NCBI GenBank assembly: GCA_021806645.1 | Contig: JAJZQX010000023.1 | Coordinates: 1 to 35,800, forward strand | Direction of reading: 5' to 3' | Source: Myxococcales bacterium | GTDB lineage: Bacteria; Myxococcota; Myxococcia; Myxococcales; Anaeromyxobacteraceae | DNA length: 35,800 bases | Shown: one piece after another, positions 23,786 through 31,862 of the stretch | How the letters are laid out: each line of letters opens with the position of its first letter | How positions within the stretch are numbered: the first letter of the stretch is position 1 | Notes under the pieces: model-generated | What the model was told of the DNA's origin: nothing | Database searches by the model: none | The model's input: only the letters and a program-made list of their open reading frames with translations | Position numbers and translations under genes: made by a program

Positions 23786-24913
23786 CTAGAACTGGCCTCC
23801 CACGGCCAGCATAGCGCCTCCGGGGACGAGCACGGGAACGGCGGTGGTGCTGGAGGGCGGAGCCGCGGCGGCCGCGTCCTGCAACATGGCCCCGACCAGC
23901 AGCCCACCCGCCGCCAGGGCGCCGGCCCCGGCCACCGCCCAGGAGACGTTGGCGATGGTGGACTGCTGCTGCGCCTGATCGTGCAGGTCGACGGCGCGGC
24001 TGCGCACCGTCTCCGCCTTGTAGGCGTCGTAGCTCCGGCTGGCCTGCGTGCCGAAGTAGATGCCCGAGCCGCCGGCGGCCAGCGCGACGCCGGCCGAGAC
24101 CCAGCCCCAGGTCCAGAGGCGCGAGCGGGCCGCCTCGCCGAGGAGCCGGACCGGCACCAGGTCGGCGGTCACCGGGACGGTCTGGCCCGCCTGCACCATC
24201 ACGGTGGTGGACCAGCGCACGAAGCCGTCCTTCTGCACGGTGATGGTGTGCGGCCCCTCCAGCGCGCGCTGCGCCTCCTTGAGCGGGGTGGTCCCCAGCG
24301 AGCGGCCGTCGAAGGTCACGGTGGCGCCGGACCGGTCCACCGCGACGCGGACCACGCCGGTGGTGTCGAGCTTCTCCCCGGTGACCGCCTCGTGGCCGAG
24401 CCGGCGGGCCGCGTCCACCAGCTCCCGCTCGGTGGCGTCGAGCAGGGTGGCGGTGAGGCGCGCCAGCGTGCGGCTCCTCTTCACGTCGAGCACCTTGACG
24501 GTGAGCAGGGAGGTCCGCTCCAGGATGGTGAGCGAGCCGGAGAGGAGCCGGTCGGAGTCGAGCGCGCCGGCCAGTTCCATCATGCAGCCCTGGTCCTCGG
24601 TGCACCCCAGCATCTGGCGCGTCCTCTCCAGGCCGAGCATGGCGGCGATGTCGCCCTGCGAGAGCACCTGCAGGTCGGGCGCGGCGGCGGCGCCGGCGGC
24701 GGCGGCGTCGGCCAGCACGCGGGCCAGGTCGGCGTGGGCCGAGCCGGCCAGCGTGAAGTCGAGCACCGCCATCCGGTGGGTGGCCCTGATCGTCGGCTTG
24801 ACCGCGGGTGGCCGGGCCGCCTGGGCGGCGGGCGGCGGGAGCGGCGGCTCGGCCAGCTTGACCTGCGCCGGCGCCGAGAGCGGAAGGAGGAGCGCGAGGA
24901 CGAGGCGCTTCAC
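23786..24913 (-). CDS. Secreted/membrane PEGA-domain protein
   Basis: A 375-residue protein with an N-terminal signal peptide (VKRLVLALLLPLSAPAQ). Residues ~45-180 form an alpha/beta domain seen in related myxobacterial proteins (MAVLDFTLAG, LQVLSQGDIAAMLGLERTRQMLGC, LDSDRLLSGSL), similar to the periplasmic TolB-N-like fold of CsgG-like proteins. A PEGA-type beta domain follows (~200-265: GVVRVAVDRSGATVTFDGRSLGTTPL ... GPHTITVQKDGFVRW). Two hydrophobic helices (~280-300 and ~325-350) may anchor it. The GTG start overlaps the upstream lipoprotein stop (GTGA). The pair looks like an envelope complex; its role is unknown. Confidence 0.8.
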   Translation of the reverse strand: MKRLVLALLLPLSAPAQVKLAEPPLPPPAAQAARPPAVKPTIRATHRMAVLDFTLAGSAHADLARVLADAAAAGAAAAPDLQVLSQGDIAAMLGLERTRQMLGCTEDQGCMMELAGALDSDRLLSGSLTILERTSLLTVKVLDVKRSRTLARLTATLLDATERELVDAARRLGHEAVTGEKLDTTGVVRVAVDRSGATVTFDGRSLGTTPLKEAQRALEGPHTITVQKDGFVRWSTTVMVQAGQTVPVTADLVPVRLLGEAARSRLWTWGWVSAGVALAAGGSGIYFGTQASRSYDAYKAETVRSRAVDLHDQAQQQSTIANVSWAVAGAGALAAGGLLVGAMLQDAAAAAPPSSTTAVPVLVPGGAMLAVGGQF

Positions 24914-26277
24914 GGGCACACTCCGGTCGCCGGCGTGAAGGTGGCGGTGACGGCTCCGTCCGGTGTGCACTCGAAGCCGCAGGCCTGCGGTTCGCAGTAG
25001 CTGTACTCCGGGGGAACCTGCGCTGCGGTCACGAAGCACGTCTTCGCCGCCACGAGCGCCGGTGGACACACGCAATCCCCCGGCACGCCAGGCCCAGCGG
25101 CACACGAAGCCTGGACGGAGAGGTTGGGGTCGAAGAGGCACGGCGCGCAGAACGTGGTGTTGGCCGTCACCGGCGGCGTGGGCGGGATGTAGCCCACGCA
25201 GACGCTCGAAGTGCAGCTGAGCCCCCCGCAGTCGGGCGCCGCCAGGCAGGTGGTCATCGAGGCCATCAGGCTGACGTCGGAGGCGACGTAGAGCGAGCCG
25301 ACCTCGGCGACGCGCCCCTCGAGCACCACGCCGTAGGCCGCGGGCGGGGAGAGCGTGGGGACGGGCGCGGCGGCCAGGGCCATCGACGACTGGAGCGCCC
25401 CGGGCTCTATCTTCGCCAGGGGCGGCGCGGTGGCCGGGGCGATGACGGTGACCGTGTAGAGCCCCTCCGGCACCACCACGTCCACCGAGCCATCGGAGGC
25501 GGGCGTGATGGGACTGAGCAGGTACGGGTCGGGGGAGAGGTTCACCTGCATCTGGCTGGGCGAGAGGGAGAGGCCCACCGCCTGCAGCCTGAGCCGGAGG
25601 CGGCCCGTCGAGGCAGCGGTCCAAGGCGTGATGCTGGCCAGCGTGATGGTCTTGCCCCCGTCGGCGGGCGCGACGTTCACCGACACCTGGCCGCCGACCC
25701 ACGCCCCGGCGAAGGTGTCGGTGGCCGCCAGCTTGATGACGTGCGTCCCCACCGAGAGGGCCGGGAACCTGAACGAGGCGGGCGGCGTCGGGTTGCCCGG
25801 CACCACCACCCCCGGGACGAGCGCCGCGGTCTGGCCGCTGGTCTCGTCCACCGCGACGCCGCCGGCCAGCGTGATCCCGGCCGGGAGCGCGAAGCTCCCC
25901 TCCACCGCCGTGGTGGGGCGCATCGCCACGTTGCCGAGGTCGAGCCCCTCGGGCTGGCCGTCGCGGCCGTAGTCGATCTGGATGTCGCGCTCGAGCGTCA
26001 TGGTCATGCCGTTGCGGAAGAGGAGCCGGTGCTGGCCCGCCGGCAGGTCGAAGACGAAGAAGCGGCCATTGGGACGGCTCAGCTGGTCGAAGGCCGCCCC
26101 CTTGAGCGAGATGGCCACGCCCGCGGCCGGGACCAGCGTCCCGGTTCCAGCCGGGTCGGCCACCACCGTCCCCCTGGCCTCTCCGGCCCGGAGATCCTCG
26201 GCCGGATTGCCGTAGGTGTAGAAGCAGCCGGCGAGCTGGGCGGCGGCCAGCAACACGAGGTTTCGGTCTGGTGTCAC
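24910..26277 (-). CDS. Large extracytoplasmic lipoprotein with Ig/carboxypeptidase-regulatory-like repeats and Cys-rich tail
   Basis: A 455-residue protein starting at GTG 26277 after an AAGGAGTG site. The signal peptide ends at the lipobox LAGC (Cys18). The mature protein is beta-rich with repeated segments typical of carboxypeptidase-regulatory/Ig-like modules (GVAISLKGAAFDQLSRPNGRFFVFDLPAGQHRLLF; GSVDVVVPEGLYTVTVIAP). The last ~110 residues contain about 16 Cys (for example PDCGGLSCTSSVCVG and CVCPP), perhaps disulfide-bonded at the surface. It is first in an operon with the PEGA gene (4-nt overlap) and the CorC-type gene, and divergent from an alpha/beta hydrolase. Function is unknown. 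Confidence 0.75.
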   Translation of the reverse strand: MTPDRNLVLLAAAQLAGCFYTYGNPAEDLRAGEARGTVVADPAGTGTLVPAAGVAISLKGAAFDQLSRPNGRFFVFDLPAGQHRLLFRNGMTMTLERDIQIDYGRDGQPEGLDLGNVAMRPTTAVEGSFALPAGITLAGGVAVDETSGQTAALVPGVVVPGNPTPPASFRFPALSVGTHVIKLAATDTFAGAWVGGQVSVNVAPADGGKTITLASITPWTAASTGRLRLRLQAVGLSLSPSQMQVNLSPDPYLLSPITPASDGSVDVVVPEGLYTVTVIAPATAPPLAKIEPGALQSSMALAAAPVPTLSPPAAYGVVLEGRVAEVGSLYVASDVSLMASMTTCLAAPDCGGLSCTSSVCVGYIPPTPPVTANTTFCAPCLFDPNLSVQASCAAGPGVPGDCVCPPALVAAKTCFVTAAQVPPEYSYCEPQACGFECTPDGAVTATFTPATGVCP

Positions 26278-26314
26278 GCGGCCACTCCTTGCTGGGACGA
26301 AGTCCTTGGGAGCA

Positions 26315-26320
26315 TATCCT
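26315..26320 (+). promoter_or_regulatory. TATCCT hexamer, possible -10 of a leaderless transcript
   Basis: TATCCT ends 8 nt before the hydrolase ATG at 26329, and no Shine-Dalgarno lies between. The same arrangement occurs before the hydrolase at 30279 (TAACCA, 30266-30271) and before sthA. Confidence 0.35.
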
Positions 26321-26328
26321 TTGTCGGC

Positions 26329-26988
26329 ATGGCGGCGATCGACTTGCGAGGACCCATCGGGAGGTTGGAGGCGCTCCTGGAAGAAGTCGCCTCCCCGCGG
26401 TTCGCCGCGCTGGTCTGCCACCCCCACCCCCTCATGGGCGGCACCATGCACACGCACGCCGTCCACCGGATCGCCAAGGCGGCCCGGCTGGCCGGCGGTG
26501 TCTCGCTTCGCTTCAACTACCGGGGAGTCGGGCTGAGCGACGGGAGCTACGACCGGGGGCGCGGCGAGGCCGACGACGCCGGAGCCGCCCTCGCCTTCCT
26601 GGCCGGCCGCTACCCGGAGCTGCCCCGCCTCTGCTGTGGCTTCTCCTTCGGCGCCTTCGCGGCGCTGGCGGCGGGGCCGCGCGACCCGGGCGTCCAGGGG
26701 CTGTTGCTGGCGGGCCTGGCGCTGGCGCCGGTCACCGATCTCCCGCGCGACCTCGGACCGCTGCGCGCCCTGCGGCTCCCGGTGGCGGTGGTGCAGGCCG
26801 AGCACGACCAGTTCGGCTCGCCCGGCCAGGTCCGCTCGGCGCTGCAGGGCTCGGCCGGCCCGCGCCGCGTGGCCGTGGTGAGGCACGCGACCCACCTCTT
26901 CACCGAGGCACTGGACGACCTTCAGCTCGAGGCGGAGGCGGCGGCCGGCTGGCTGCTCGACGCCGGCACGGCGCAGCCGGCTCGATGA
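26329..26988 (+). CDS. Alpha/beta hydrolase (COG2945-like)
   Basis: A 219-residue cytoplasmic alpha/beta hydrolase. The oxyanion-region motif CHPHPLMGGTMHTHAVH (30-46) and NYRGVGLSDG (63-72) are typical of the small COG2945 hydrolases. The nucleophile elbow is GFSFG with S106, the acid is in QAEHDQFG and the His in RHATHLFTE. Substrate unknown. The ATG has no Shine-Dalgarno; see the TATCCT element just upstream. It is divergent from the lipoprotein operon and stands alone. Confidence 0.85.
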   Translation: MAAIDLRGPIGRLEALLEEVASPRFAALVCHPHPLMGGTMHTHAVHRIAKAARLAGGVSLRFNYRGVGLSDGSYDRGRGEADDAGAALAFLAGRYPELPRLCCGFSFGAFAALAAGPRDPGVQGLLLAGLALAPVTDLPRDLGPLRALRLPVAVVQAEHDQFGSPGQVRSALQGSAGPRRVAVVRHATHLFTEALDDLQLEAEAAAGWLLDAGTAQPAR

Positions 26989-27041
26989 CACCGACCGTGC
27001 CGGGTGCCCGCCGCCGCGGTGCGCCGCCGGGTGAGGCGCGA

Positions 27042-27428
27042 TCAGTGCCGGACGTCGGACCGGGGCGCGGGCTCGCCAGCGAGGCGGCGGATGTGGGCCA
27101 GCAGGTCGTCGAGCCGGAAGGGCTTGGCCAGGACGGCGGAGACCTGGATGTCCGGGTCCTGCCCCAGCGCGGTCACCACCACTACCGGGATCTTGGCCAG
27201 CGCCGCGTCCTCCAGCTGCTCGGCCCGGAACTCCCAGCCGCTCATGCCGGGCATCATCAGGTCGAGCAGGATGAGCGTGGGGCGAAAGCTCCGGCACAGG
27301 GCCAGCCCCTCGCGCCCTTCGCGCGCCGTGGCGACGACGTGCCCGGCGAACTCGAGCGCTTCCCCAACGACCTCACGGATGTCCGAGTCGTCATCGATGA
27401 CGAGGATGCGAGCCACGGCGGACTTCAT
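27042..27428 (-). CDS. Single-domain response regulator (receiver only)
   Basis: A 128-residue CheY-like receiver with no output domain. The acidic pocket IDDD (11-14), the phosphoacceptor D56 in LILLDLMMPG, T86 in VVVVTAL and K102 in LAKPF are all present, so it should be phosphorylatable. Such proteins act by phosphorelay or by binding partners. No histidine kinase is adjacent. The ATG at 27428 was taken over a longer upstream frame because it begins the domain and has GGAG about 11 nt upstream. It follows tldE by 62 nt on the same strand, so co-transcription is possible. Confidence 0.9.
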   Translation of the reverse strand: MKSAVARILVIDDDSDIREVVGEALEFAGHVVATAREGREGLALCRSFRPTLILLDLMMPGMSGWEFRAEQLEDAALAKIPVVVVTALGQDPDIQVSAVLAKPFRLDDLLAHIRRLAGEPAPRSDVRH

Positions 27429-27490
27429 ACGGGAATAGGCTCCGCGCCGCCACGCCCCCTCCGGGCGGCCACGCGCAGTCCGGGCGCGCT

Positions 27491-28810
27491 TCAACCTCCC
27501 GAGAACTGGACCCCATCGAAGACGAGCGTCGGGGTCCGGAGCGTCGAATATGGGTACGGGTCGTCGCCGACCGCGGCCAGCCGGTGCCAGAGCTCGCGGT
27601 GGTTGCCGGAGACGTTCATCTCCCCGACCGGCTCGGCCACCTGCCCGCGGCGGATCCGGAATCCCCGCACCCCGAGCGAGAAGTCTCCGGTGGTGCCATT
27701 GGAGTTGCCGCCCAGGAAGCCCGAGACCAGCACACCCTCGCCCACGTCGGCCAGCAGGGCCTCGCGGGGCCGGGTCCCGCAGCGCCAGAGCAGGTTGGAC
27801 GGACCGCCGGTGGTCGGCGGCAGCCCCAGCTTACGGCCGTAGTAGGTGTCGAGGTACCAGCTGGCCAGCACGCCCCGCTCCACCACCGGGCGCGGCCGCG
27901 CCGCCAGCCCCTCGCCGTCGAAGAGGCGGGAGCCGAAGGCCCGGGGGATGAGCGGCTCGTCGCGCAGGTCGAGCAGCGGGCTGCCGACGGCCTGGCCCAT
28001 GCGCCCCTCCAGGAAGGAGCGGCGCTGCTGCAGCGGCGCGCCGTGCAGCGGACCGAGCAGTTGCCCGACCAGCTTGCCGGCGGCGCGCGCCTCCACCACC
28101 ATCGGCAACGTGCCCGACTCCCCGCGGGTGGCGCCCAGCCGCGAGAGCGCCCGCTCGGCGGCGCGGCGTCCCACCACCCCGGCCGGCTCGAGCGCGGCGA
28201 AGAAGCGGCTGCCGCTGGAGGCCGAGCCCTCGGGGCGGCGGCCGTCCGGATCTAGCACCGACACGTCGGCGCTCAGCCAGAAGTCGGTGCCGCGCATCAC
28301 CCCTTCGAAGCCGTTGGTGGCGAAGTAGGCCCCCTCGCTGGCGCCGTCCGAGGCGCTCGCGGAGACCGACTGGATCTTCTCGCTGCCCGGCACGTCGCGC
28401 GCCGCCGACTCCAGCGCCTCGGCCAGCCGCCGGCGGGTCAGGGCGTCGAGCCGCGCCTGGGCCGGATCCTCCAGCTCGAGATCGAGGTCGGCGCGCCCGG
28501 CGTAAAGCGCCGGATCGGGGAGCCGCCGGTGCGGGTCGGGGGCGAGCGAGCGGGCCAGCGCCACCGCCTCGCCGATGAAGGCGTCGAGCGCCTCGGGGCG
28601 CAGGTCGCTGCTGGAGACGGCGGCGTAGCGGCCGCCCACGTAGAGCTCCAGCGCCAGCCCCCGGGTGGTGGCCTCGGAGATCCGCTCCAGCTTGCCGTCG
28701 CGCCACGAGACCTCGACCTGGCGGGAGCGGAAGGCGCCGGTGGCCGCCTCGTCGGCGCCATGGCGCCGCGCCAGGAGCGCCGCCTCCCGCGCGATCTCGA
28801 GCAGGGTCAC
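27491..28810 (-). CDS. tldE: TldE/PmbA-family partner of the TldD protease
   Basis: A 439-residue TldE (PmbA) homologue. Known TldD/TldE proteins form a heterodimeric zinc protease that degrades unfolded peptides and matures small peptides such as microcin B17 and CcdA; TldE itself is metal-free. Diagnostic blocks are the start domain (VSWRDGKLERISEATTRGLALELYVGGR), GSRFFAAL, the region FGSRLFDGEGLAARPRPVVERGVLASWYLDTYYGRKL and the C-terminal GGNSNGTTGDFSLGVRGFRI and GEMNVSGN. The HExxxH metal motif is absent, as expected for TldE. The GTG at 28810 overlaps the tldD stop by 4 nt. Confidence 0.92.
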   Translation of the reverse strand: MTLLEIAREAALLARRHGADEAATGAFRSRQVEVSWRDGKLERISEATTRGLALELYVGGRYAAVSSSDLRPEALDAFIGEAVALARSLAPDPHRRLPDPALYAGRADLDLELEDPAQARLDALTRRRLAEALESAARDVPGSEKIQSVSASASDGASEGAYFATNGFEGVMRGTDFWLSADVSVLDPDGRRPEGSASSGSRFFAALEPAGVVGRRAAERALSRLGATRGESGTLPMVVEARAAGKLVGQLLGPLHGAPLQQRRSFLEGRMGQAVGSPLLDLRDEPLIPRAFGSRLFDGEGLAARPRPVVERGVLASWYLDTYYGRKLGLPPTTGGPSNLLWRCGTRPREALLADVGEGVLVSGFLGGNSNGTTGDFSLGVRGFRIRRGQVAEPVGEMNVSGNHRELWHRLAAVGDDPYPYSTLRTPTLVFDGVQFSGG

Positions 28811-30222
28811 GGGCCCCTCCCGCCCACCGTCAGGCTCGAGACCCGCACCGTGGGGAGCCCCTGCGACACCGGCACGCTCTGGCCGTCCTTGCCGCAGGTC
28901 CAGCCGCCCTCGTCGATCTCGAGGTCGTCGCCCACCATGTCCACCCGCTCCAGCGCCTTGGGGCCGTTGCCGATCACGTTCACGTCCTTGACCGGCCGGG
29001 TCAGCTTGCCGTCCTCGATGAGGAAGCCGTTCTTCACGTAGAAGGTGAAGTCGCCGGCGCCGATGTTCACCTGCCCGTTGGAGAAGTTCTGGCAGTAGAG
29101 CCCGCGCTTGACGCTGGCGATGATCTCGGCCGGGTCGTGGGGGCCGGGGAGCATGTAGGTGGAGCGCATGCGCGGCAGCGGCGGGTGGCGGTAGCTCTGG
29201 CGCCGGCCGTTGCCGGTGGGGGCGACGCCGTAGTGGCGGGCCGAGATCTCGTCGTGCAGGTAGGAGGTGAGCACGCCGTCCTCCACCAGCACGGTGCGGC
29301 CGGCGTCGTTCCCCTCGTCGTCCACGTTGATGGTGCCGCGCGCGCCCGGCAGCGTGGCGTCGTCCACGATGTTCACGAAGGGCTGGGCCACCGGCTTGCC
29401 CAGCTTGTCGGCGTAGATGCTGGTCCCCTTCCGGTTGAAGTCGGCCTCCATGCCGTGGCCGATGGCCTCGTGGAGCAGGATGCCGGAGGAGCCGGCCGCC
29501 AGCACCACCGGCAGCTCGCCGGCCGGCGGCGGCCCCGCCTCGAAGAGGATGGTGGTCCGGTCCACGGCCTGGCGCACCAGCCGGTCGAGCCGATCCGGCG
29601 TGTAGAACTCGAAGCCGGCGCGGCCGGCCACGTTGTAGCCGTTCTGCTCGCGCCGCCCATCCTGCTCCGCCATCACCGAGAGCGAGAGGACGGTCATGGG
29701 CTGGCGGTCCTCGGCCAGCCGGCCCTTCGAGTCGGCCACCAGGATGGTGCTGTCCTCGCTGCGCAGCCGGAGGTTGACCTTCCTGATGCGCGGATCGGCG
29801 GCGAAGGCCCGCGCGTTGAGCCCGGCCAGCAGCGGCCGCCGCTCCTCGGGCGTCACCTGCTCCCAGGCCCGGCGCAGCGGGTAGCGGTCGGGGCGCGCCG
29901 TGCCGACGTGGAACGCGGTGGGGGTGGCGCGGGCCGGGCCGTCGGCGATGGCCGCGGCGGTGCGGGCGCACTCGAGCAGCGCCGCCAGGGTGAGGTCCTC
30001 GGAGTAGCCGTAGCCGGTCTGGTCGCCGCGCACCACGCGCACGCCCACGCCGAGCGAGACGCTGGCGTGGGCCCGGTTCACCTCGCCGTCCTCGAGGCCG
30101 AGGTCGGAGGTGACGGCGTGCTGGAAGAAGAGGTCGGCGAACTCGCCACCGCGCGACAGGGCGACGGCCAGCGCCTCGCGGATCATCCGCTCGGTCACGC
30201 CGAACCGTTCGAAGGAGGTCAT
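28807..30222 (-). CDS. tldD: TldD metalloprotease subunit
   Basis: A 471-residue TldD homologue, the catalytic partner of the overlapping tldE. The zinc motif HEAIGH (251-256, HExxxH) is intact, preceded by VVLAAGSSGILL; later blocks GYNVAGRAGFEFY, NVDDEGNDAGRTVLVEDGVLTSYLHD and the C-terminal GLYCQNFSNGQVNIGAGDFTFYVKNG are diagnostic and supply the third ligand region. The complex acts in the cytoplasm. The ATG at 30222 was preferred over one at 30234 because AAAGGGGG lies directly before it. No short peptide precursor gene is visible close by, so the substrate is not inferable. Confidence 0.93.
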   Translation of the reverse strand: MTSFERFGVTERMIREALAVALSRGGEFADLFFQHAVTSDLGLEDGEVNRAHASVSLGVGVRVVRGDQTGYGYSEDLTLAALLECARTAAAIADGPARATPTAFHVGTARPDRYPLRRAWEQVTPEERRPLLAGLNARAFAADPRIRKVNLRLRSEDSTILVADSKGRLAEDRQPMTVLSLSVMAEQDGRREQNGYNVAGRAGFEFYTPDRLDRLVRQAVDRTTILFEAGPPPAGELPVVLAAGSSGILLHEAIGHGMEADFNRKGTSIYADKLGKPVAQPFVNIVDDATLPGARGTINVDDEGNDAGRTVLVEDGVLTSYLHDEISARHYGVAPTGNGRRQSYRHPPLPRMRSTYMLPGPHDPAEIIASVKRGLYCQNFSNGQVNIGAGDFTFYVKNGFLIEDGKLTRPVKDVNVIGNGPKALERVDMVGDDLEIDEGGWTCGKDGQSVPVSQGLPTVRVSSLTVGGRGP

Positions 30223-30278
30223 GCCCCCTTTCATAAGGGTTGTCGGCGCCGGACGCGAGAAGTGCTAACCATCGTGGC

Positions 30279-31070
30279 ATGCCCACCGCCACCCTGAACG
30301 GGACCGAGCTCCACTGGCGAGACGCCGGCCGCGGCACGCGGGCCGTCGTCCTGCTCCACGCCTTTCCACTCCACTCCGGCATGTGGAGCCGCCAGATCGA
30401 GGCGCTGGCGGCCACCCACCGCGTCATCGCCCCCGACTACCGGGGGCTCGGCGGCACCGGCGGCTCGCCCGAGCCCTCCACCATGGCGCTGCTGGCGGGA
30501 GACGTGCGCGCGCTGCTCGGCCACCTGCGCATCGAGCGGGCCGCGGTGGTCGGCCTCTCCATGGGCGGCTACCTGGCCCTGGAGCTCTGGCGGCAGGCGC
30601 CCGGCCTCTTCACCGGCATGGTGCTCTGCGACACCAAGGCCGGGGCCGACACGGCGGAGGGGGCGGCGGGGCGCGAGACCTTCGCCAGGAGCGCGCTGAC
30701 GCAGGGGCTCCGCTGGGTGGCCGACCAGATGACGCCCAGGCTGCTCAAGCCGGTGCCCGACGCCGCGGTGGTGACCGAGGTGCGCCACCTCATCGGCGAG
30801 GGGACGCCGGTGGGCGTGGCGGCGGCGCAGCGCGGGATGGCGGTCCGCCCCGACTCGACCCCGACGCTCGCCACCATCACCTGCCCCACCATGGTGGTGG
30901 TGGGCGAGGAGGACGGCCTGACCCCTCCGGCGGAGGCCGAGAAGATGGTGGCCGGGATCCGCGGCGCCACGCTGGCGCGCGTCGCGGGGGCCGGCCACCT
31001 GTCCAACCTCGAGCAGCCGGGCGCGTTCAACGAGGCGCTGACGCGCTTCATGGCGGGCCTGGCGTCTTGA
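30279..31070 (+). CDS. Alpha/beta hydrolase fold enzyme
   Basis: A 263-residue alpha/beta hydrolase of the 3-oxoadipate-enol-lactonase/esterase type. VVLLHAFPLHSGMW (23-36) gives the oxyanion HxxP-like loop, GLSMGG (92-97) carries nucleophile S94, EEDGLTPP the acid and GAGHLSNLEQP the catalytic His. Substrate unknown. There is no Shine-Dalgarno; TAACCA lies 7 nt before the ATG, suggesting a leaderless mRNA. The stop overlaps the next gene's TTG start by 4 nt (TTGA). Divergent from tldD. Confidence 0.88.
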   Translation: MPTATLNGTELHWRDAGRGTRAVVLLHAFPLHSGMWSRQIEALAATHRVIAPDYRGLGGTGGSPEPSTMALLAGDVRALLGHLRIERAAVVGLSMGGYLALELWRQAPGLFTGMVLCDTKAGADTAEGAAGRETFARSALTQGLRWVADQMTPRLLKPVPDAAVVTEVRHLIGEGTPVGVAAAQRGMAVRPDSTPTLATITCPTMVVVGEEDGLTPPAEAEKMVAGIRGATLARVAGAGHLSNLEQPGAFNEALTRFMAGLAS

Positions 31071-31861
31071 GCCGGCGCCGGCCCAGGGCGCGGACCGGCG
31101 CCGCCGCGGGGTTGCCGCCGATCTACGAGGGGCCGGAGGCGCTCACCGCCTTGCTGGCGCGTGCCGGGGCGCCCCTCACCGCCGAGGAGGTGGCGGCCCG
31201 CTTCACGGCGGCGCAGGAGGCGGGCGAGCCGCGCGCCGGCGTCATCCCCTCGCTCTTCGAGCAGGAGCCGCGCTTCGGCTCTCCCGACGAGGCGCGCCGG
31301 CTCTACGGGAACCTCTTCGGCCTCTGGGAGCGGCTCGCCTCCGGCCGCGGCCCGCACGACGACGCGCCCGAGGTGGTGGCCGAGCCCCCGCCCCCGCCGC
31401 CGTTGCCGCCGCGCGGACAGGTGGAGGGGACCGAGCTGGCCCCGGCGCTGGTGGAGACGGCCTGGCGGTGGCTTGCCGTGGCGCCGCCGCGCGAGGTGGC
31501 CCGGCTGCGCGACCGGTTCACCAACGTCCAGCCCGACCTGGCGGCCTGGCTCGACACCGTCGAGCTACCGGAGAGCGGCCTGCTGGCCGCCACCGACCTC
31601 TGCTTCGAGGGCTGGGCGATGCTCGATCTCGCCTTCGGAGACCGGCTCGACGCGGCGGAGTGGCGCGTGCTGCGCGAACTCGACACCGAGCCGCCGGCCC
31701 TGGAGACGACGCAGCCGGCCTTCGCCGGCTATGCCGCGGAGCAGCTCGACCTGCTGGAGGGCGAGGACCAGGCCTTCACGGTGGAGGCGCGCGCGCAGGT
31801 GGAGCGGGTGGTGTCGGCGGCGCTGGCCGCCCTCACCGGCGCGCTGCGGCAGCCCTCCTGA
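31067..31861 (+). CDS. Conserved-looking hypothetical protein
   Basis: A 264-residue protein with no family I recognise. The likely start is TTG at 31067, overlapping the hydrolase stop by 4 nt, and the first recognisably ordered segment is PPIYEGPEALTALLARAGAPLTAEEVAARF. Residues ~105-120 are a Pro run (PPPPPPLPPRG) joining two helical, acidic halves. The C-terminal half contains a Trp-rich stretch (AWRWLAVAPPREVARL, FEGWAMLDLAF). No signal peptide or membrane helix. The strong codon bias and coupling to the hydrolase support expression; they may share a pathway. It ends 1 nt from the convergent spy-like gene. Confidence 0.7.
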   Translation: MSRRRPRARTGAAAGLPPIYEGPEALTALLARAGAPLTAEEVAARFTAAQEAGEPRAGVIPSLFEQEPRFGSPDEARRLYGNLFGLWERLASGRGPHDDAPEVVAEPPPPPPLPPRGQVEGTELAPALVETAWRWLAVAPPREVARLRDRFTNVQPDLAAWLDTVELPESGLLAATDLCFEGWAMLDLAFGDRLDAAEWRVLRELDTEPPALETTQPAFAGYAAEQLDLLEGEDQAFTVEARAQVERVVSAALAALTGALRQPS

Positions 31862-31862
31862 C

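Noticed and set aside
22226-25000. 924-codon open frame on the plus strand
   Set aside because: Low-complexity His/Arg/Gly/Asp sequence antisense to the yciI, corC and PEGA genes, all of which have clear domains on the other strand.
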